Source: Streptomyces sp. LHD-70
GTDB taxonomy: Bacteria > Actinomycetota > Actinomycetes > Streptomycetales > Streptomycetaceae
Assembly: GCF_031157275.1 (NCBI RefSeq)
Contig: NZ_JAVIFW010000023.1
Coordinates: 1 to 64,000 of the forward strand
Reading direction: 5' to 3'
DNA: 64,000 bases
The notes below the pieces were generated by a model that had not been told where the DNA came from, did no database searches, and saw only the letters and a list, made by a program, of their open reading frames with translations. Both the position numbers and the translations under genes were made by a program. Below, piece after piece: positions 25,999-34,317 of this stretch. Each line of letters starts with the position of its first letter. Within the stretch, counting starts at the first letter, position 1.

Positions 25999-26334
25999 CG
26001 AGACTCCTCGTGAAGAAACGCGGCCGGAACGTCCGGGGCATCCCTTCGAGGATCCGCCCGGTTTCCGCAACCTTCAACCCGGTGCACATTCCCGGACACG
26101 TAGAGTGATGCCCCGGAGGAATTCCCGTGGATTCTGCGGTGTACGGGCACGGCGCGTGACGGAATCGCCATTCCGTTCTGCGGTGAAACCGAGCGAGGGC
26201 TGGATGCCTCCATTCGGAGGCTCGTCGGAATGTCGCACGAAATTCACCACCGACTGCGTGATTATGCGTGGCAGTGGGCGCGGCCGTTCCCCCCGTGTGT
26301 CCGGCTGTGCAATGCCCCGACAGAAAGGCTTGTA
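25999..26334. other. Intergenic region upstream of chaplin gene
   Basis: A 336-bp divergent promoter region between the small secreted gene and the chaplin gene. No further gene is seen. Confidence 0.5.
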
Positions 26335-26586
26335 ATGAAGATTGTGAAGCTTGGTGCAATGGCCGTGGCCAGCACGGCGCTGCTCCTGGGAGGCGCCGGC
26401 GTCGCCGCCGCCTCGGCCCCGGATCCGGGCGCTTCAGCCTCGGGTGCGGCCGCGAACTCGCCCGGTGTCCTCTCGGGCAACGTGGTCCAGGTTCCGGTCC
26501 ACGTCCCGGTGAACGTGTGCGGCAACTCCGTCAACGTGATCGCGCTGCTGAACCCGGCGTTCGGCAACGTCTGCGTCAACAGCTAG
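26335..26586 (+). CDS. Short chaplin, copy 1
   Basis: An 83-residue secreted hydrophobic protein: signal peptide (MKIVKLGAMAVASTALLLGGAGVAAA) and a single chaplin domain (SPGVLSGNVVQVPVHVPVNVCGNSVNVIALLNPAFGNVCVN) with the two conserved cysteines. Short chaplins assemble into amyloid fibres that lower surface tension and coat aerial hyphae. ATG 26335, agaaagg upstream. No sortase tail, so it is of the ChpD-H (diffusible) type. Confidence 0.93.
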   Translation: MKIVKLGAMAVASTALLLGGAGVAAASAPDPGASASGAAANSPGVLSGNVVQVPVHVPVNVCGNSVNVIALLNPAFGNVCVNS

Positions 26587-26659
26587 CGGCACCGCTCAAG
26601 GTTCCCGGCGCCGCGCCGGCCCTCGTACCCCGTACGAAGGGCTTGGCGCGGCGCTTTGC

Positions 26660-26781
26660 CGTGGTGGGGGAGTGTCCGGCGTTCGGGTGAACGAAGAGAA
26701 CCAAAGGGGGCACCGGAGAGTTGGTCAGACAGCTGAACCAACGGGCATTTACCCCGGCATACACCCAGAAAAGGGAATCAA
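26660..26781 (+). promoter_or_regulatory. Conserved upstream element of rodlin 1
   Basis: Roughly 50 bp is shared with the region before the second rodlin: gaacgaagagaaccaaa, then gagttggtcag (26718-26728), then gggcatt (26743-26749). Spacing between the last two blocks is 25 bp in both copies. Probably the promoter/activator site of a developmental sigma factor; which one cannot be told. Confidence 0.55.
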
Positions 26782-27165
26782 GTGATCAAGAAGATTCTGG
26801 CGACCGCCGCTGTCACGGCGTCCGTTCTCGGCACGGGTGCGGCGATGGCTCCGCAGGCGATGGCGGACAACGACCCGACGTCGCTGAGCGGCAACGGTGC
26901 CTCGCAGACCTACGGCAACTCCGCCACGCACGGCGACCTGAGCCCGCAGATGGGGCTCATCCAGGGTTCCCTCAACAAGCCCTGCGTCGGCCTGCCCGTC
27001 AAGGGCAACGTCGGCTCCCTCCTCGGCGCGCTCAACGTCGCGGTCCAGGACGTCCCGATCCTGTCCAGCTCGCAGAACCAGCAGTGCACCGAGAACTCGA
27101 CGCAGACGAAGGGCGATGACGGCCTCGCGAACGTCGCGCACAACGTCCTCTCCTTCACCAGGTGA
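26782..27165 (+). CDS. Rodlin, copy 1
   Basis: A 127-residue secreted rodlin: leader MIKKILATAAVTASVLGTGAAMA, then NGASQTYGNSATHGDLSPQ, GLIQGSLNKPCVGLPVKGNVGSL, NVAVQDVPILSSSQNQQC, the family hallmarks. Rodlins organise chaplin fibrils into the paired-rod layer of spores and aerial hyphae. It starts at GTG 26782 (agaaaaggg upstream) and is followed by a terminator. Confidence 0.93.
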   Translation: MIKKILATAAVTASVLGTGAAMAPQAMADNDPTSLSGNGASQTYGNSATHGDLSPQMGLIQGSLNKPCVGLPVKGNVGSLLGALNVAVQDVPILSSSQNQQCTENSTQTKGDDGLANVAHNVLSFTR

Positions 27166-27190
27166 GCTGACTGATCACGCAGTGCACCGG

Positions 27191-27223
27191 CTGTCCGGGC
27201 GTCGTTCGTCGGCGCCCGGACAG
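27191..27223 (+). terminator. Terminator after rodlin 1
   Basis: An 11-bp perfect stem ctgtccgggcg/cgcccggacag with an 11-base loop, 25 bp after the rodlin stop. Confidence 0.75.
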
Positions 27224-27400
27224 TTGTGTGTCCGGGCCTCTTCGCCACCGCTGTGCAGCATTCGGGTGAGATGCGCGGTGCGATCTATGAATTCGCGGTT
27301 TCCTCTGCCCGCCGAAATCGTTGTTCCAGCTGCAGTGAAGATCGTCTGCGGCCGTACGCGAACGTCGCGATGCGTAGCGCAGCACTGTGGGAAGGGAACA

Positions 27401-27631
27401 ATGAACAAGAAGGTTCTGACCGTCGTCGCCGGTGCCATGCTCGCCGTCGGGGGTGCCGCCCCGGCCATGGCCGACTCCGGTGCCCACGGCGCCGCCACCC
27501 ACTCTCCGGGTGTGCTCTCGGGCAACCTGGTCCAGGTCCCCGTCCACGTGCCGGTCAACGTGTGCGGCAACACCGTGAACGTCATCGCCGCCCTGAACCC
27601 GGCCTTCGGCAACACCTGCGTCAACGCCTGA
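27401..27631 (+). CDS. Short chaplin, copy 2
   Basis: A 76-residue secreted chaplin: leader MNKKVLTVVAGAMLAVGGAAPAMA and one chaplin domain (SPGVLSGNLVQVPVHVPVNVCGNTVNVIAALNPAFGNTCVNA), two cysteines. ATG 27401 with gaaggga upstream. Nearly identical in its mature domain to the other two chaplins, so the set probably arose by local duplication. Confidence 0.93.
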   Translation: MNKKVLTVVAGAMLAVGGAAPAMADSGAHGAATHSPGVLSGNLVQVPVHVPVNVCGNTVNVIAALNPAFGNTCVNA

Positions 27632-27658
27632 CGTTCGCGCGGTTCGCGGAGAACGGTC

Positions 27659-27691
27659 AACGGCCCCGGGTGCTCGAGCCCCGGGGCCGTT
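27659..27691 (+). terminator. Terminator after chaplin 2
   Basis: A 12-bp stem aacggccccggg/cccggggccgtt with an 8-9 base loop, just after the chaplin gene, followed by tcg. Confidence 0.75.
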
Positions 27692-28116
27692 TCGTATGCG
27701 CTGTTCCGCCAACCGGTCGGCGCGGAAACCGAGTTGGGGGCCCCGGAGGGCCCCCAACGGTCTGCGGTTTCTGTGTGCTGTGCCGCGCAAGAAGGGGCAC
27801 GGCGGGCTCGACGACGTGAGGAACGCCGGCGGCTGGGAGCCCGCACCACTCAAGAGAGACCGCTGCTCTCAGTACACACCATGGGCAGGTGGGGGTGGAG
27901 GGGCCTTCACCCGATTGCCGAGTCGAAAGTCCATTCCGTATGCGCCCCGTTGGGGAACGCACCGGCCAGGGATCGAGATAGGCGGCGGAACCGGGGTTTC
28001 CCGCTGCGGCGGGACTCGTTGAACAGCGCGATGGTGGCGCCTGGTGTCGAACGGGACACCTGCCTGACGCGAAGGCTCGCGTCACTGAGAGAGCGCACCC
28101 GGAGAAAGGACACGCA
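27692..28116. other. Intergenic region between chaplin 2 and secreted protein gene
   Basis: No gene is seen. A second hairpin (gttgggggcc/ggcccccaac, 27733-27758) lies here. Confidence 0.5.
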
Positions 28117-28443
28117 GTGAAGTACTCGAAGGTCGCGGCAGCTGTCGGCGGTTCCGTGATGGCGCTCGGGACGGCCGCGCCGGCCCTCGCCGCCGACCAT
28201 GTCGGGCACATTCCTCCGATGAGCCTGAACGGTGCCGTCAACGACACGGTCTCCTCCGGCCTGGACCTGCAGCACCTGCAGGCGCAGCAGGGCATCAGCA
28301 ACAGCGAGGGCGGCCCGCTCAAGCCCGTCACGGACGTGGCCGGTGGGCTGACGCAGAGCGAGGGTGTGCCGCAGCAGGTTCTCGGCACGGTGGGCCAGGC
28401 GGCCCCGCTCCTGGGCGGCCTGCCCGCGAGCCCGCTGGGCTAG
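28117..28443 (+). CDS. Small secreted protein in chaplin/rodlin cluster
   Basis: A 108-residue secreted protein, GTG 28117 with ggagaaagg upstream. Leader VKYSKVAAAVGGSVMALGTAAPALA; the mature part (about 83 residues) is amphipathic without cysteines (NDTVSSGLDLQHLQAQQGI, PQQVLGTVGQAAPLLGGLP). The C-terminal LLGGLPASPLG resembles the end of the 29658-29903 product. Position among chaplins and rodlins suggests an accessory surface-layer protein. No named family recognised. Confidence 0.6.
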   Translation: MKYSKVAAAVGGSVMALGTAAPALAADHVGHIPPMSLNGAVNDTVSSGLDLQHLQAQQGISNSEGGPLKPVTDVAGGLTQSEGVPQQVLGTVGQAAPLLGGLPASPLG

Positions 28444-28462
28444 TAAGTACCGTATGAGGCCA

Positions 28463-28497
28463 GGGAGTTGGCGGTCTCTCGCGGGGCGCCAACTCCC
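28463..28497 (+). terminator. Terminator after secreted protein gene
   Basis: An 11-bp stem gggagttggcg/cgccaactccc with a 13-base loop, 20 bp after the stop. Confidence 0.7.
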
Positions 28498-28551
28498 TCG
28501 GCGCGTGAAGCCGGGGGCACAAAAGAGAAGAGCGCCGAGGACACAACAAAG

Positions 28552-28594
28552 AGCAGGGCGGCGATGCACCGAAACCGGTGATCGCCGCCCTGCT
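28552..28594 (-). terminator. Terminator after chaplin 3
   Basis: A 14-bp stem agcagggcggcgat/atcgccgccctgct immediately downstream of the minus-strand chaplin gene. Confidence 0.7.
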
Positions 28595-28611
28595 GTTCGT
28601 GCCGCGGAACG

Positions 28612-28851
28612 TCAGGCGTTGACGCAGGTGTTGCCGAAGGCCGGGTTCAGCAGACCGATGACGTTCACGGTGTTGCCGCAGGCGTTGATCGGCACGTGGA
28701 CCGGGACCTGGGCCATGTTGCCGGACAGGACGCCGGGCGAGTGGGCGGCAGCGCCCGCGGCGTCGGCGTCGGCGAACGCGCTTCCGGCGGAGGCACCGGC
28801 GGCGAGCCCGGCGGTGGCCAGGACCAGGGCGGCCTTCTTGGCAGTCTTCAT
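28612..28851 (-). CDS. Short chaplin, copy 3
   Basis: A 79-residue secreted chaplin on the opposite strand: leader MKTAKKAALVLATAGLAAGASAGSAFA and the domain SPGVLSGNMAQVPVHVPINACGNTVNVIGLLNPAFGNTCVNA. ATG 28851 with aaggtgc upstream. Divergent from rodlin 2, with a 278-bp shared promoter region, recalling the divergent arrangement of developmental surface genes elsewhere. Confidence 0.93.
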   Translation of the reverse strand: MKTAKKAALVLATAGLAAGASAGSAFADADAAGAAAHSPGVLSGNMAQVPVHVPINACGNTVNVIGLLNPAFGNTCVNA

Positions 28852-29019
28852 GAGGGTGCACCTTCTGTTCGACTTAACGGGCCCCGAGTTCGGACCCACG
28901 TAGATCGAAACGTGTCGGTGGCTGCTACGACACGGCTCGGCGCCGTGTTGACCACCTTCGGAGCAACGGGCGGTGTTCTTCGGGCACTTGGGCGAACACT
29001 CCGGTACCGGAAACCCTTC

Positions 29020-29129
29020 GGGGGAGTGATCGGCAGGGCCATCGGAGTGAAGACGAAGAACCAAACGCGGGTACCCGAGTTGGTCAGGGCGCTCCGATCG
29101 CGGGCATTCATGCGACACAAGGACAGAAC
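29020..29129 (+). promoter_or_regulatory. Conserved upstream element of rodlin 2
   Basis: It matches the element upstream of rodlin 1: gacgaagaaccaaac, gagttggtcag (29077-29087) and gggcatt (29102-29108), with the same 25-bp spacing between the last two blocks. Confidence 0.55.
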
Positions 29130-29519
29130 ATGCTCAAGAAGGTTATGGCTACGGCGGCCGTCACCATGTCAGTGGCGGGCCTGGGTGCGGCGATGGCTCC
29201 GCAGGCGTTCGCCGACAACGACCCGACGTCGCTGAGCGGCAACGGTGCCTCGCAGACCTACGGCAACTCCGCCACGCACGGCGACATGAGCCCGCAGCTC
29301 GGCCTGGTCCAGGGCTCGCTCAACAAGCCCTGCATCGGCCTGCCCGCGAAGGCCAACGTCGGCTCCCTCATCGGCCTGATCAACGTCGCGGTCCAGGACA
29401 TCCCGGTCCTGTCCAGCGCGCAGAACCAGCAGTGCGTCGAGAACTCGACGCAGACCAAGGGCGACGACGGTCTCGCGAACGTCCTGCACAACGTCCTCTC
29501 GGCGAACGCGGGCCGCTGA
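29130..29519 (+). CDS. Rodlin, copy 2
   Basis: A 129-residue secreted rodlin, paralogous to the 26782-27165 product over its whole length (NDPTSLSGNGASQTYGNSA, GLVQGSLNKPCIGLPAKANVGSL, NVAVQDIPVLSSAQNQQC). ATG 29130 with aaggacag upstream. Two rodlins (RdlA and RdlB) are the usual complement in Streptomyces; here both are on the plus strand, 2 kb apart, with a chaplin divergent from the second. Confidence 0.93.
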   Translation: MLKKVMATAAVTMSVAGLGAAMAPQAFADNDPTSLSGNGASQTYGNSATHGDMSPQLGLVQGSLNKPCIGLPAKANVGSLIGLINVAVQDIPVLSSAQNQQCVENSTQTKGDDGLANVLHNVLSANAGR

Positions 29520-29546
29520 CCTCAGGTCGCCCGGCATTGCCGCCAG

Positions 29547-29578
29547 GAAAGTCCCGGTGCTTCGGCGCCGGGACTTTC
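29547..29578 (+). terminator. Terminator after rodlin 2
   Basis: An 11-bp stem gaaagtcccgg/ccgggactttc with a 10-base loop, 28 bp after the rodlin stop. Confidence 0.75.
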
Positions 29579-29657
29579 TGCTGTGCGCAACCGTCCTCTT
29601 CGGGTGACGCGCGGTGCCGCTCGTGTCCTGTTTGTGCCTCATCTCGTTGTGCAGCAC

Positions 29658-29903
29658 ATGATCCAAGCAAAGCGCATCCTCGTCGCCGTCGCCCTCGCCG
29701 CCGGAGCCACCGGAATCGCGGCTCCCGCGGCCTCCGCCGTGTCGGTCTCCGGTGAGCTCGACAGCCTCGCCAAGACCGGGATCAGCCCGGAGTACCGCGA
29801 CGCCGTCCCGTCGGTCTCCGGCCAGCTCGGCAAGCTCAACGAACTGCGTCAGCTCACCGACCAGGCGGCGCCGGTCACCGGCCTGCTCGGCGGGATCTCC
29901 TGA
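29658..29903 (+). CDS. Small secreted protein
   Basis: An 81-residue secreted protein: leader MIQAKRILVAVALAAGATGIAAPAASA and a 54-residue helical mature part (GELDSLAKTGISPEYRDAV, LGKLNELRQLTDQAAPVTGLLGG). No cysteines. ATG 29658 has only a weak ribosome site. Last gene of the surface-protein region; no named family recognised. Confidence 0.6.
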   Translation: MIQAKRILVAVALAAGATGIAAPAASAVSVSGELDSLAKTGISPEYRDAVPSVSGQLGKLNELRQLTDQAAPVTGLLGGIS

Positions 29904-29928
29904 CCCGTACTCCCGTCCACAGCACGAC

Positions 29929-29966
29929 GCGGCGCGGCCCCTCGATCCGTCGAGGGGCCGCGCCGC
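29929..29966. terminator. Bidirectional terminator
   Basis: A 17-bp stem gcggcgcggcccctcga/tcgaggggccgcgccgc with a 4-base loop between convergent genes. Confidence 0.8.
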
Positions 29967-29985
29967 GTCATGTGTGTGGACTTGC

Positions 29986-30633
29986 TCAGCTGGTCCAGAA
30001 GTCCCACCAGCGGGTCAGGATCAGCATGCCGATGATGCCGAGGTGCAGCACCGGCGGGACCCAGGTGAACTCGTCGAAGAAGGTCCGCAGGGCGGGTGGT
30101 GCCGGGAGGAGTTCGTGGCGGACGTTGTGGCCGGTGACGTACCAGAACATGACGATCGTCGCCGTCCACGCGAGGCAGCACCACAGGCACAGGGCGTTGA
30201 TGTCGTACAGCGACTGGTACATCAGCCAGGTGCAGAAGGCGACGCCGAGGAGCATGCCGGCGTTGAGCGTCAGCCAGTACCAGCGCGGGAAGCGGGCGCC
30301 CGCGAGGAGGCTCGCACCGACGCACAGCACGATCCCGTACGTGACCAGGCCCAGCATCGGGTTGGGGAAGCCGAAGACAGCCGCCTGCTCGCTCTTCATG
30401 ATCGAGCCGCAGGACACCACCGGGTTGAGGCTGCAGCCGGGCTGGAAGTTCGGGTCTTCGAGGAGCTTGAACTTGTCGAGGGTGATGATCCATGCCGCCA
30501 GCACTCCCGCGGCCCCGGTCACCACAAGCAGCAGGGCCAACGCCCGGCTGCCGCCCACGACTTGAGGGGCGGCAGCGGGCCGCCGGTGGGGGTGGGGGAT
30601 CGCGGCCTCGGCCGCCTTCGTCGTCAGGGTCAT
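29986..30633 (-). CDS. VKOR-family disulfide oxidoreductase
   Basis: A 215-residue membrane protein with five hydrophobic segments. Two cysteine pairs typical of vitamin K epoxide reductase homologues are present: CSLNPVVSCGSIM (outer loop) and the redox site ALCLWCCLA (CxxC). Bacterial VKOR re-oxidises extracytoplasmic thiol oxidases to support disulfide formation with quinone as acceptor. That fits the many secreted cysteine-containing proteins upstream. I start at ATG 30633; the longer frame to 30696 looks less likely. Confidence 0.88.
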   Translation of the reverse strand: MTLTTKAAEAAIPHPHRRPAAAPQVVGGSRALALLLVVTGAAGVLAAWIITLDKFKLLEDPNFQPGCSLNPVVSCGSIMKSEQAAVFGFPNPMLGLVTYGIVLCVGASLLAGARFPRWYWLTLNAGMLLGVAFCTWLMYQSLYDINALCLWCCLAWTATIVMFWYVTGHNVRHELLPAPPALRTFFDEFTWVPPVLHLGIIGMLILTRWWDFWTS

Positions 30634-30885
30634 GGGCCGCACCGTTCTACGTCCTACGTGGCTTCGTGGCTTTGTCGTGGCTTCCTGGACGGCCATTTTG
30701 CACGGTTCGCGGGGGTCCGGGGGAGTGGCTGGGGAATCGTAAGGGTGTGTGGCGGTGCGCCCTTCCGTTTCCCGTCCCGGGCGCGCATCACGCGGGGCGG
30801 CAACCGGCGCTGCACGCCTCGTTCACCCAAAGACAGGTCATCTGCCCCTGTTCCAGGACGTGTTGACCTCCATAAGATCGCCCTC

Positions 30886-31557
30886 ATGATCTGGTTCGAC
30901 TTCGGTGGGGTGCTCTCACCACCTCTGGCGGAGTTGTACGCCTCGTACGAGCGGAAGACCGGGGTCACGCCCGAGCAGCTCGTCGGGGCCATGCGGACGG
31001 TTGCCGAGGGGATGGGCCTGCCGACGCTGGCACCCGTCGAGCTGGCCGTCGTCAGTGAGGCGGAGTGGGGGCGGGGCCTCGACCGGGCGCTCCGGGCCGC
31101 CCATCCGGGCATCGACCTGTCCCGGGCGAGGCTTGAGACCTTCGGCGAGCAGTGGTTCGCGGGCGTCACGGCGAACCCGGTGATGGTGGCGGCCCTCCGG
31201 TGCGCGCGGGAACACGGCCTCGGGGTGGGGATCCTCTCGAACAACGTCGTGGAGTGGGAGCCGTACTGGCTGCCCATCGTGGAGCCCGCCGGGGAGGTCG
31301 ACTTCCTCGTCGACTCCTGCAAGGTCGGCGTCCGCAAACCCGATCCGGAGATCTTCCGGCTCGCGGCGCGGACCGCGGGCCTCGCGCCGGAGCAGTGCGT
31401 GCTCGTCGACGACCTCGCCGCCAACTGCACGGCGGCCGAGGCCGAGGGCTGGCGCACCGTGCACTTCCGCGACGACCGGCAGGCGCTGCGCGACCTCGGC
31501 CGGTGCACCGGCCTCACCGCCGCCTTCGAAAAGCTGGCTCTGCCCACCGCCGCGTGA
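30886..31557 (+). CDS. HAD-superfamily hydrolase
   Basis: A 223-residue HAD protein: motif I MIWFDFGGVLSPP (nucleophile Asp at residue 5), motif II GILSNN, Lys in CKVGVRKPDPEIF, motif III LVDDLAANCTAAEAEGW. This is the DFGGVL subgroup, usually small-molecule phosphatases or dehalogenase-like enzymes. It lies directly before the broken P450 at the edge of the GBL island. HAD-type phosphatases have been proposed for the dephosphorylation step in butyrolactone biosynthesis, so a role there is possible but unproven. Confidence 0.82.
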   Translation: MIWFDFGGVLSPPLAELYASYERKTGVTPEQLVGAMRTVAEGMGLPTLAPVELAVVSEAEWGRGLDRALRAAHPGIDLSRARLETFGEQWFAGVTANPVMVAALRCAREHGLGVGILSNNVVEWEPYWLPIVEPAGEVDFLVDSCKVGVRKPDPEIFRLAARTAGLAPEQCVLVDDLAANCTAAEAEGWRTVHFRDDRQALRDLGRCTGLTAAFEKLALPTAA

Positions 31558-31691
31558 GGCCGCGGGTACCTTCGGCCCGTGTGGCACACGGGCGCCGCGC
31601 GGCCGCTTCGGTTGAAGAGGCCAGAGGCGTGCCGTGACCGCAGCGACGAGTGACGATGACCGACGACGGCAGCCGACGAGCAAAGGACGTC

Positions 31692-32823
31692 ATGGACTCC
31701 AGCACCCTGCCCGCCTCCACCATCAGCGTCAACGACATCCCCCGCCTGGACCCGCCCCGCGCGTACACCCCGCTGCCCGGGCTCTCCGACGGCGGGCTGC
31801 CGAGGATCGGCCTGCCCAGCGGCCACACGGCCGTGCACCTCACTCGCTACACCGATGTCCACCAGGTCCTCACCGACCCCACGTTCAGCCGGACGCGGGC
31901 CAACACCGACGACGGGCCCGGCTTCCTGCCGACGCCGCTGCCGCCCGAACTGCTCATCAGCCTCGACGCCCCGCACCACGCACGGATGCGGCGCTTCGTC
32001 ACGGCCGACTACAGCGCAGCGGGAATCGAGCGGCTGCGGCCGGCCCTTGAGGAGATCGTCGACGCGCGCCTCGCCGCCCTGCGGACCGAGGAGCACCCGG
32101 ACCTGTTCCGCACCGTCCTGGACACGGTGGCCGCCGAGGCCAACGCGCGAACTCGACACGCTGGTCGAGCACTTCACCGTGGTGTACGGGTACGTGACCG
32201 ACCTGGTGACCGGGGCCGCCCCCAGCGACCCGGACGGCCTCGTCGGACGCTGTGTCAACGGCCGCGACCGGGCCGAACCACCGCTGAGCGACGCGGAGTT
32301 GGCCGGTCTGCTGCTCCCGGCGGTCGTGGCGGGCGACCACAACGCGCTGTCCGTCCTTGCCAAGTCGCTGTACGCCCTGCTGTGCGCACCGCAGTTGTGG
32401 CGGCGGCTCGTGGACGACCCGGCCGTCGCGCCGCGCCTCGGCGAGGAGCTGGTCCGGCTGATACCGCTCGGGACCTCGTCCGCCTTTCCCCGTATCGCGA
32501 CCCGGGACGTGAAGACGGCCGAGGCCGTGATCGACGCGGGAGACGTCGTGTACGCCGACGTGTTCGCCGCCAACCGGGATCCCGAGGTGTTCCCCGACCC
32601 CGAGACCATCGACCCCGACCGCGCGGGCGCGAGGCACCTGCAGTTCGGTTACGGGATGCATCACTGCATGGGAGCGGCCCTGTTCCGCCTTGAGATCACC
32701 ACGCTCCTGACCCGGCTCGCCCGTGAGTTCCCCGGACTCACCCTGGACGCCGACCCGCGGACCCTGCCGTGGGACGACGGGGTGCTGCTGCGGCGGCCGA
32801 CGGCTCTGCCCGTGCGCTGGTAG
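31692..32823 (+). pseudogene. Cytochrome P450, frameshifted with internal deletion
   Basis: The frame from ATG 31692 (aaaggacgtc upstream) gives a P450 N-terminus (RLDPPRAYTPLPGL, FSRTRANTDDGPGF, DAPHHARMRRFVTADYS). At about 32150 the open frame shifts by one base and continues as ELDTLVEHFTVVYGYVTDL to 32823. The later part keeps the I-helix AGDHNAL, the ExxR (ELVR) and the heme loop FGYGMHHCMG. About 20 residues usual between LDTV and the E-helix appear missing at the junction, so this is probably deletion plus frameshift. P450 genes sit beside afsA in several butenolide loci, for example srrO of S. rochei. Confidence 0.8.
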
Positions 32824-32843
32824 CCGACGCCGGGCCGTCCACG

Positions 32844-32899
32844 GACGCCGGTGTGCCCCACCCCGGGCTGCGAACCAGGGGGCGGGGCACACCGGCGTC
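32844..32899. terminator. Bidirectional terminator between P450 and afsA
   Basis: A 16-bp stem gacgccggtgtgcccc/ggggcacaccggcgtc around a 24-base loop, between convergent genes. Confidence 0.75.
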
Positions 32900-32916
32900 G
32901 TGGTGCCGTTCGTGCG

Positions 32917-33843
32917 TCAGGGCAGGGGCGGTCCCACGAGGGCGGTCACCAGGCTGGAGAACGCCATCTCGCCGTTCTGCGTCGCGACGATCTCCGTACG
33001 CCGCTGGGTGCGGTCGCGCGTGGGGAGTTCCTCGACCGTGACCTGGCAGGGCGCGTCGAACTCGGCGAACTGCAGGAACGTCGACTCGAATTTGACGGGG
33101 TAGGCGTGCTCCGCGTACGCGTGGGCGTGGGTGGCCTGGCGTGCCGCCTCGAGCATGAGCATTCCCGGCGAGTGGTCCAGCGGGTGGTCGAAGAGGACGG
33201 GGTGGGACGTGTCGTTGCGGAGCAGCCAGGTGTCGTGCTGCTCGGTCGGCGAGAGCACCACGTCCTCATCCTGCTCGCGCGCCACCAGGTGGGGTGCCTC
33301 CGCCGCCGGCAGCGCCCCCGGCAGGGCGGTCGCCCCTGCGTACCGGCCGCGCAGCCGCCGGTAGACGGACGGCGTGTGGCAGGTGAAGCGCGCCTGTGCC
33401 ACGCCCAGGTGCTTGCCGTCCCGCAACGCGATGACGTGCAGGGTCAGTGCCGCCAACTGGCCGCCGCGGCGCCGGATGTCCGAGCAGGTGATGTACAGCT
33501 CCACCTCGGTCGGGTCGCTGCCGATGTCCATGGCGGAGGGGACGATCTCGAAGTTCAGGTACTGCCAGATCAGGTGGTGCCCGAACGGCACGTCGTACCC
33601 CGCATGTGACAGGAGCGGGAAGCACTGGCGCACGCTCTCGGCGAAGAGCATCGGGTCGTGGAGACCGTTCCTCGACTGGTAGAAGCGGTGCTGGACGGGC
33701 CACTGGGCGCAGACGACGAAGGTGTCGGGACGGTAGCTGTCCCAGGACGTCAGCAGAACCTCGGATTCATCGCGCTTGTGGACGACCTCGGACGAGACGG
33801 TGAAACCGGTTGCTATGGGCGGAAGTTGCTGGATGACAGGCAT
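32917..33843 (-). CDS. afsA: AfsA-family gamma-butyrolactone synthase
   Basis: A 308-residue AfsA/ScbA-type protein with two A-factor hot-dog repeats: VHKRDESEVLLTSWDSYRPDTF...FVVCAQWPVQHRFY near the N-terminus, and LVAREQDEDVVLSPTEQHDTW...HPVLFDHPLDHSPGMLMLEAARQ after residue 190. It condenses a beta-ketoacyl chain with dihydroxyacetone phosphate, the first step to A-factor-type signals. It is divergent from the ArpA-like receptor gene with palindromic operator-like sites between, the standard GBL signalling arrangement. Full length and apparently intact. Confidence 0.92.
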   Translation of the reverse strand: MPVIQQLPPIATGFTVSSEVVHKRDESEVLLTSWDSYRPDTFVVCAQWPVQHRFYQSRNGLHDPMLFAESVRQCFPLLSHAGYDVPFGHHLIWQYLNFEIVPSAMDIGSDPTEVELYITCSDIRRRGGQLAALTLHVIALRDGKHLGVAQARFTCHTPSVYRRLRGRYAGATALPGALPAAEAPHLVAREQDEDVVLSPTEQHDTWLLRNDTSHPVLFDHPLDHSPGMLMLEAARQATHAHAYAEHAYPVKFESTFLQFAEFDAPCQVTVEELPTRDRTQRRTEIVATQNGEMAFSSLVTALVGPPLP

Positions 33844-33921
33844 GGTGAGTGACCCCCCAGGGTGAGTGGACGTGGATGACCGCTTCGCCGTACTCAGTTG
33901 GCGCTGTCACGCCGCTGATGC

Positions 33922-33945
33922 AACATAACGAGTGTTCTTTTTGTT
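33922..33945. promoter_or_regulatory. ARE-like site near afsA promoter
   Basis: An AT-rich imperfect palindrome (aacataacgagtg ... cttttttgtt-type arms) about 80 bp upstream of the afsA start. It is weaker than the site at 34270, and binding is conjectural. Confidence 0.35.
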
Positions 33946-34269
33946 GTCGAGAGGTGTCGCAAACTCGACGATTGATCAACTGCGCGTCCAAAGAGCCCTA
34001 GAACGTGCCCAGGGGCGGTCGAGTAGCGGTTTTGACCCGCTGGGGAACTCCTGGAGGACTTCTGGAGGGCCCCTGGAAGGCGCCGAGGGATAAACCGCTC
34101 AGTGGTGCACTTGGCTGGTTTTATGCAGTGGCTGACTGCTGGCCCAAGTTCCGGGGCGGGGTTTCAGTGGCTGACTCTCGACTGTGCGGCCCAGCCGGAC
34201 GGGCGGCGGCGCGTGGCATTTTGTCGAGTCTTGAACCACGTGGGTGGCAAGGTGTCCAGCGGCCCCCGT

Positions 34270-34290
34270 AAAATAACGGCCGTTCGTTTT
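34270..34290. promoter_or_regulatory. ARE operator upstream of ArpA-like receptor
   Basis: A near-perfect 21-bp palindrome with core AACGGCCGTT and AAAA/TTTT ends, 28 bp upstream of the receptor ATG. It fits the ArpA/ScbR autoregulatory element pattern and probably mediates autorepression. No gene is seen in the rest of 33844-34317. Confidence 0.7.
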
Positions 34291-34317
34291 CATGTCCTTG
34301 GAAGGCGGGACCGCTCG

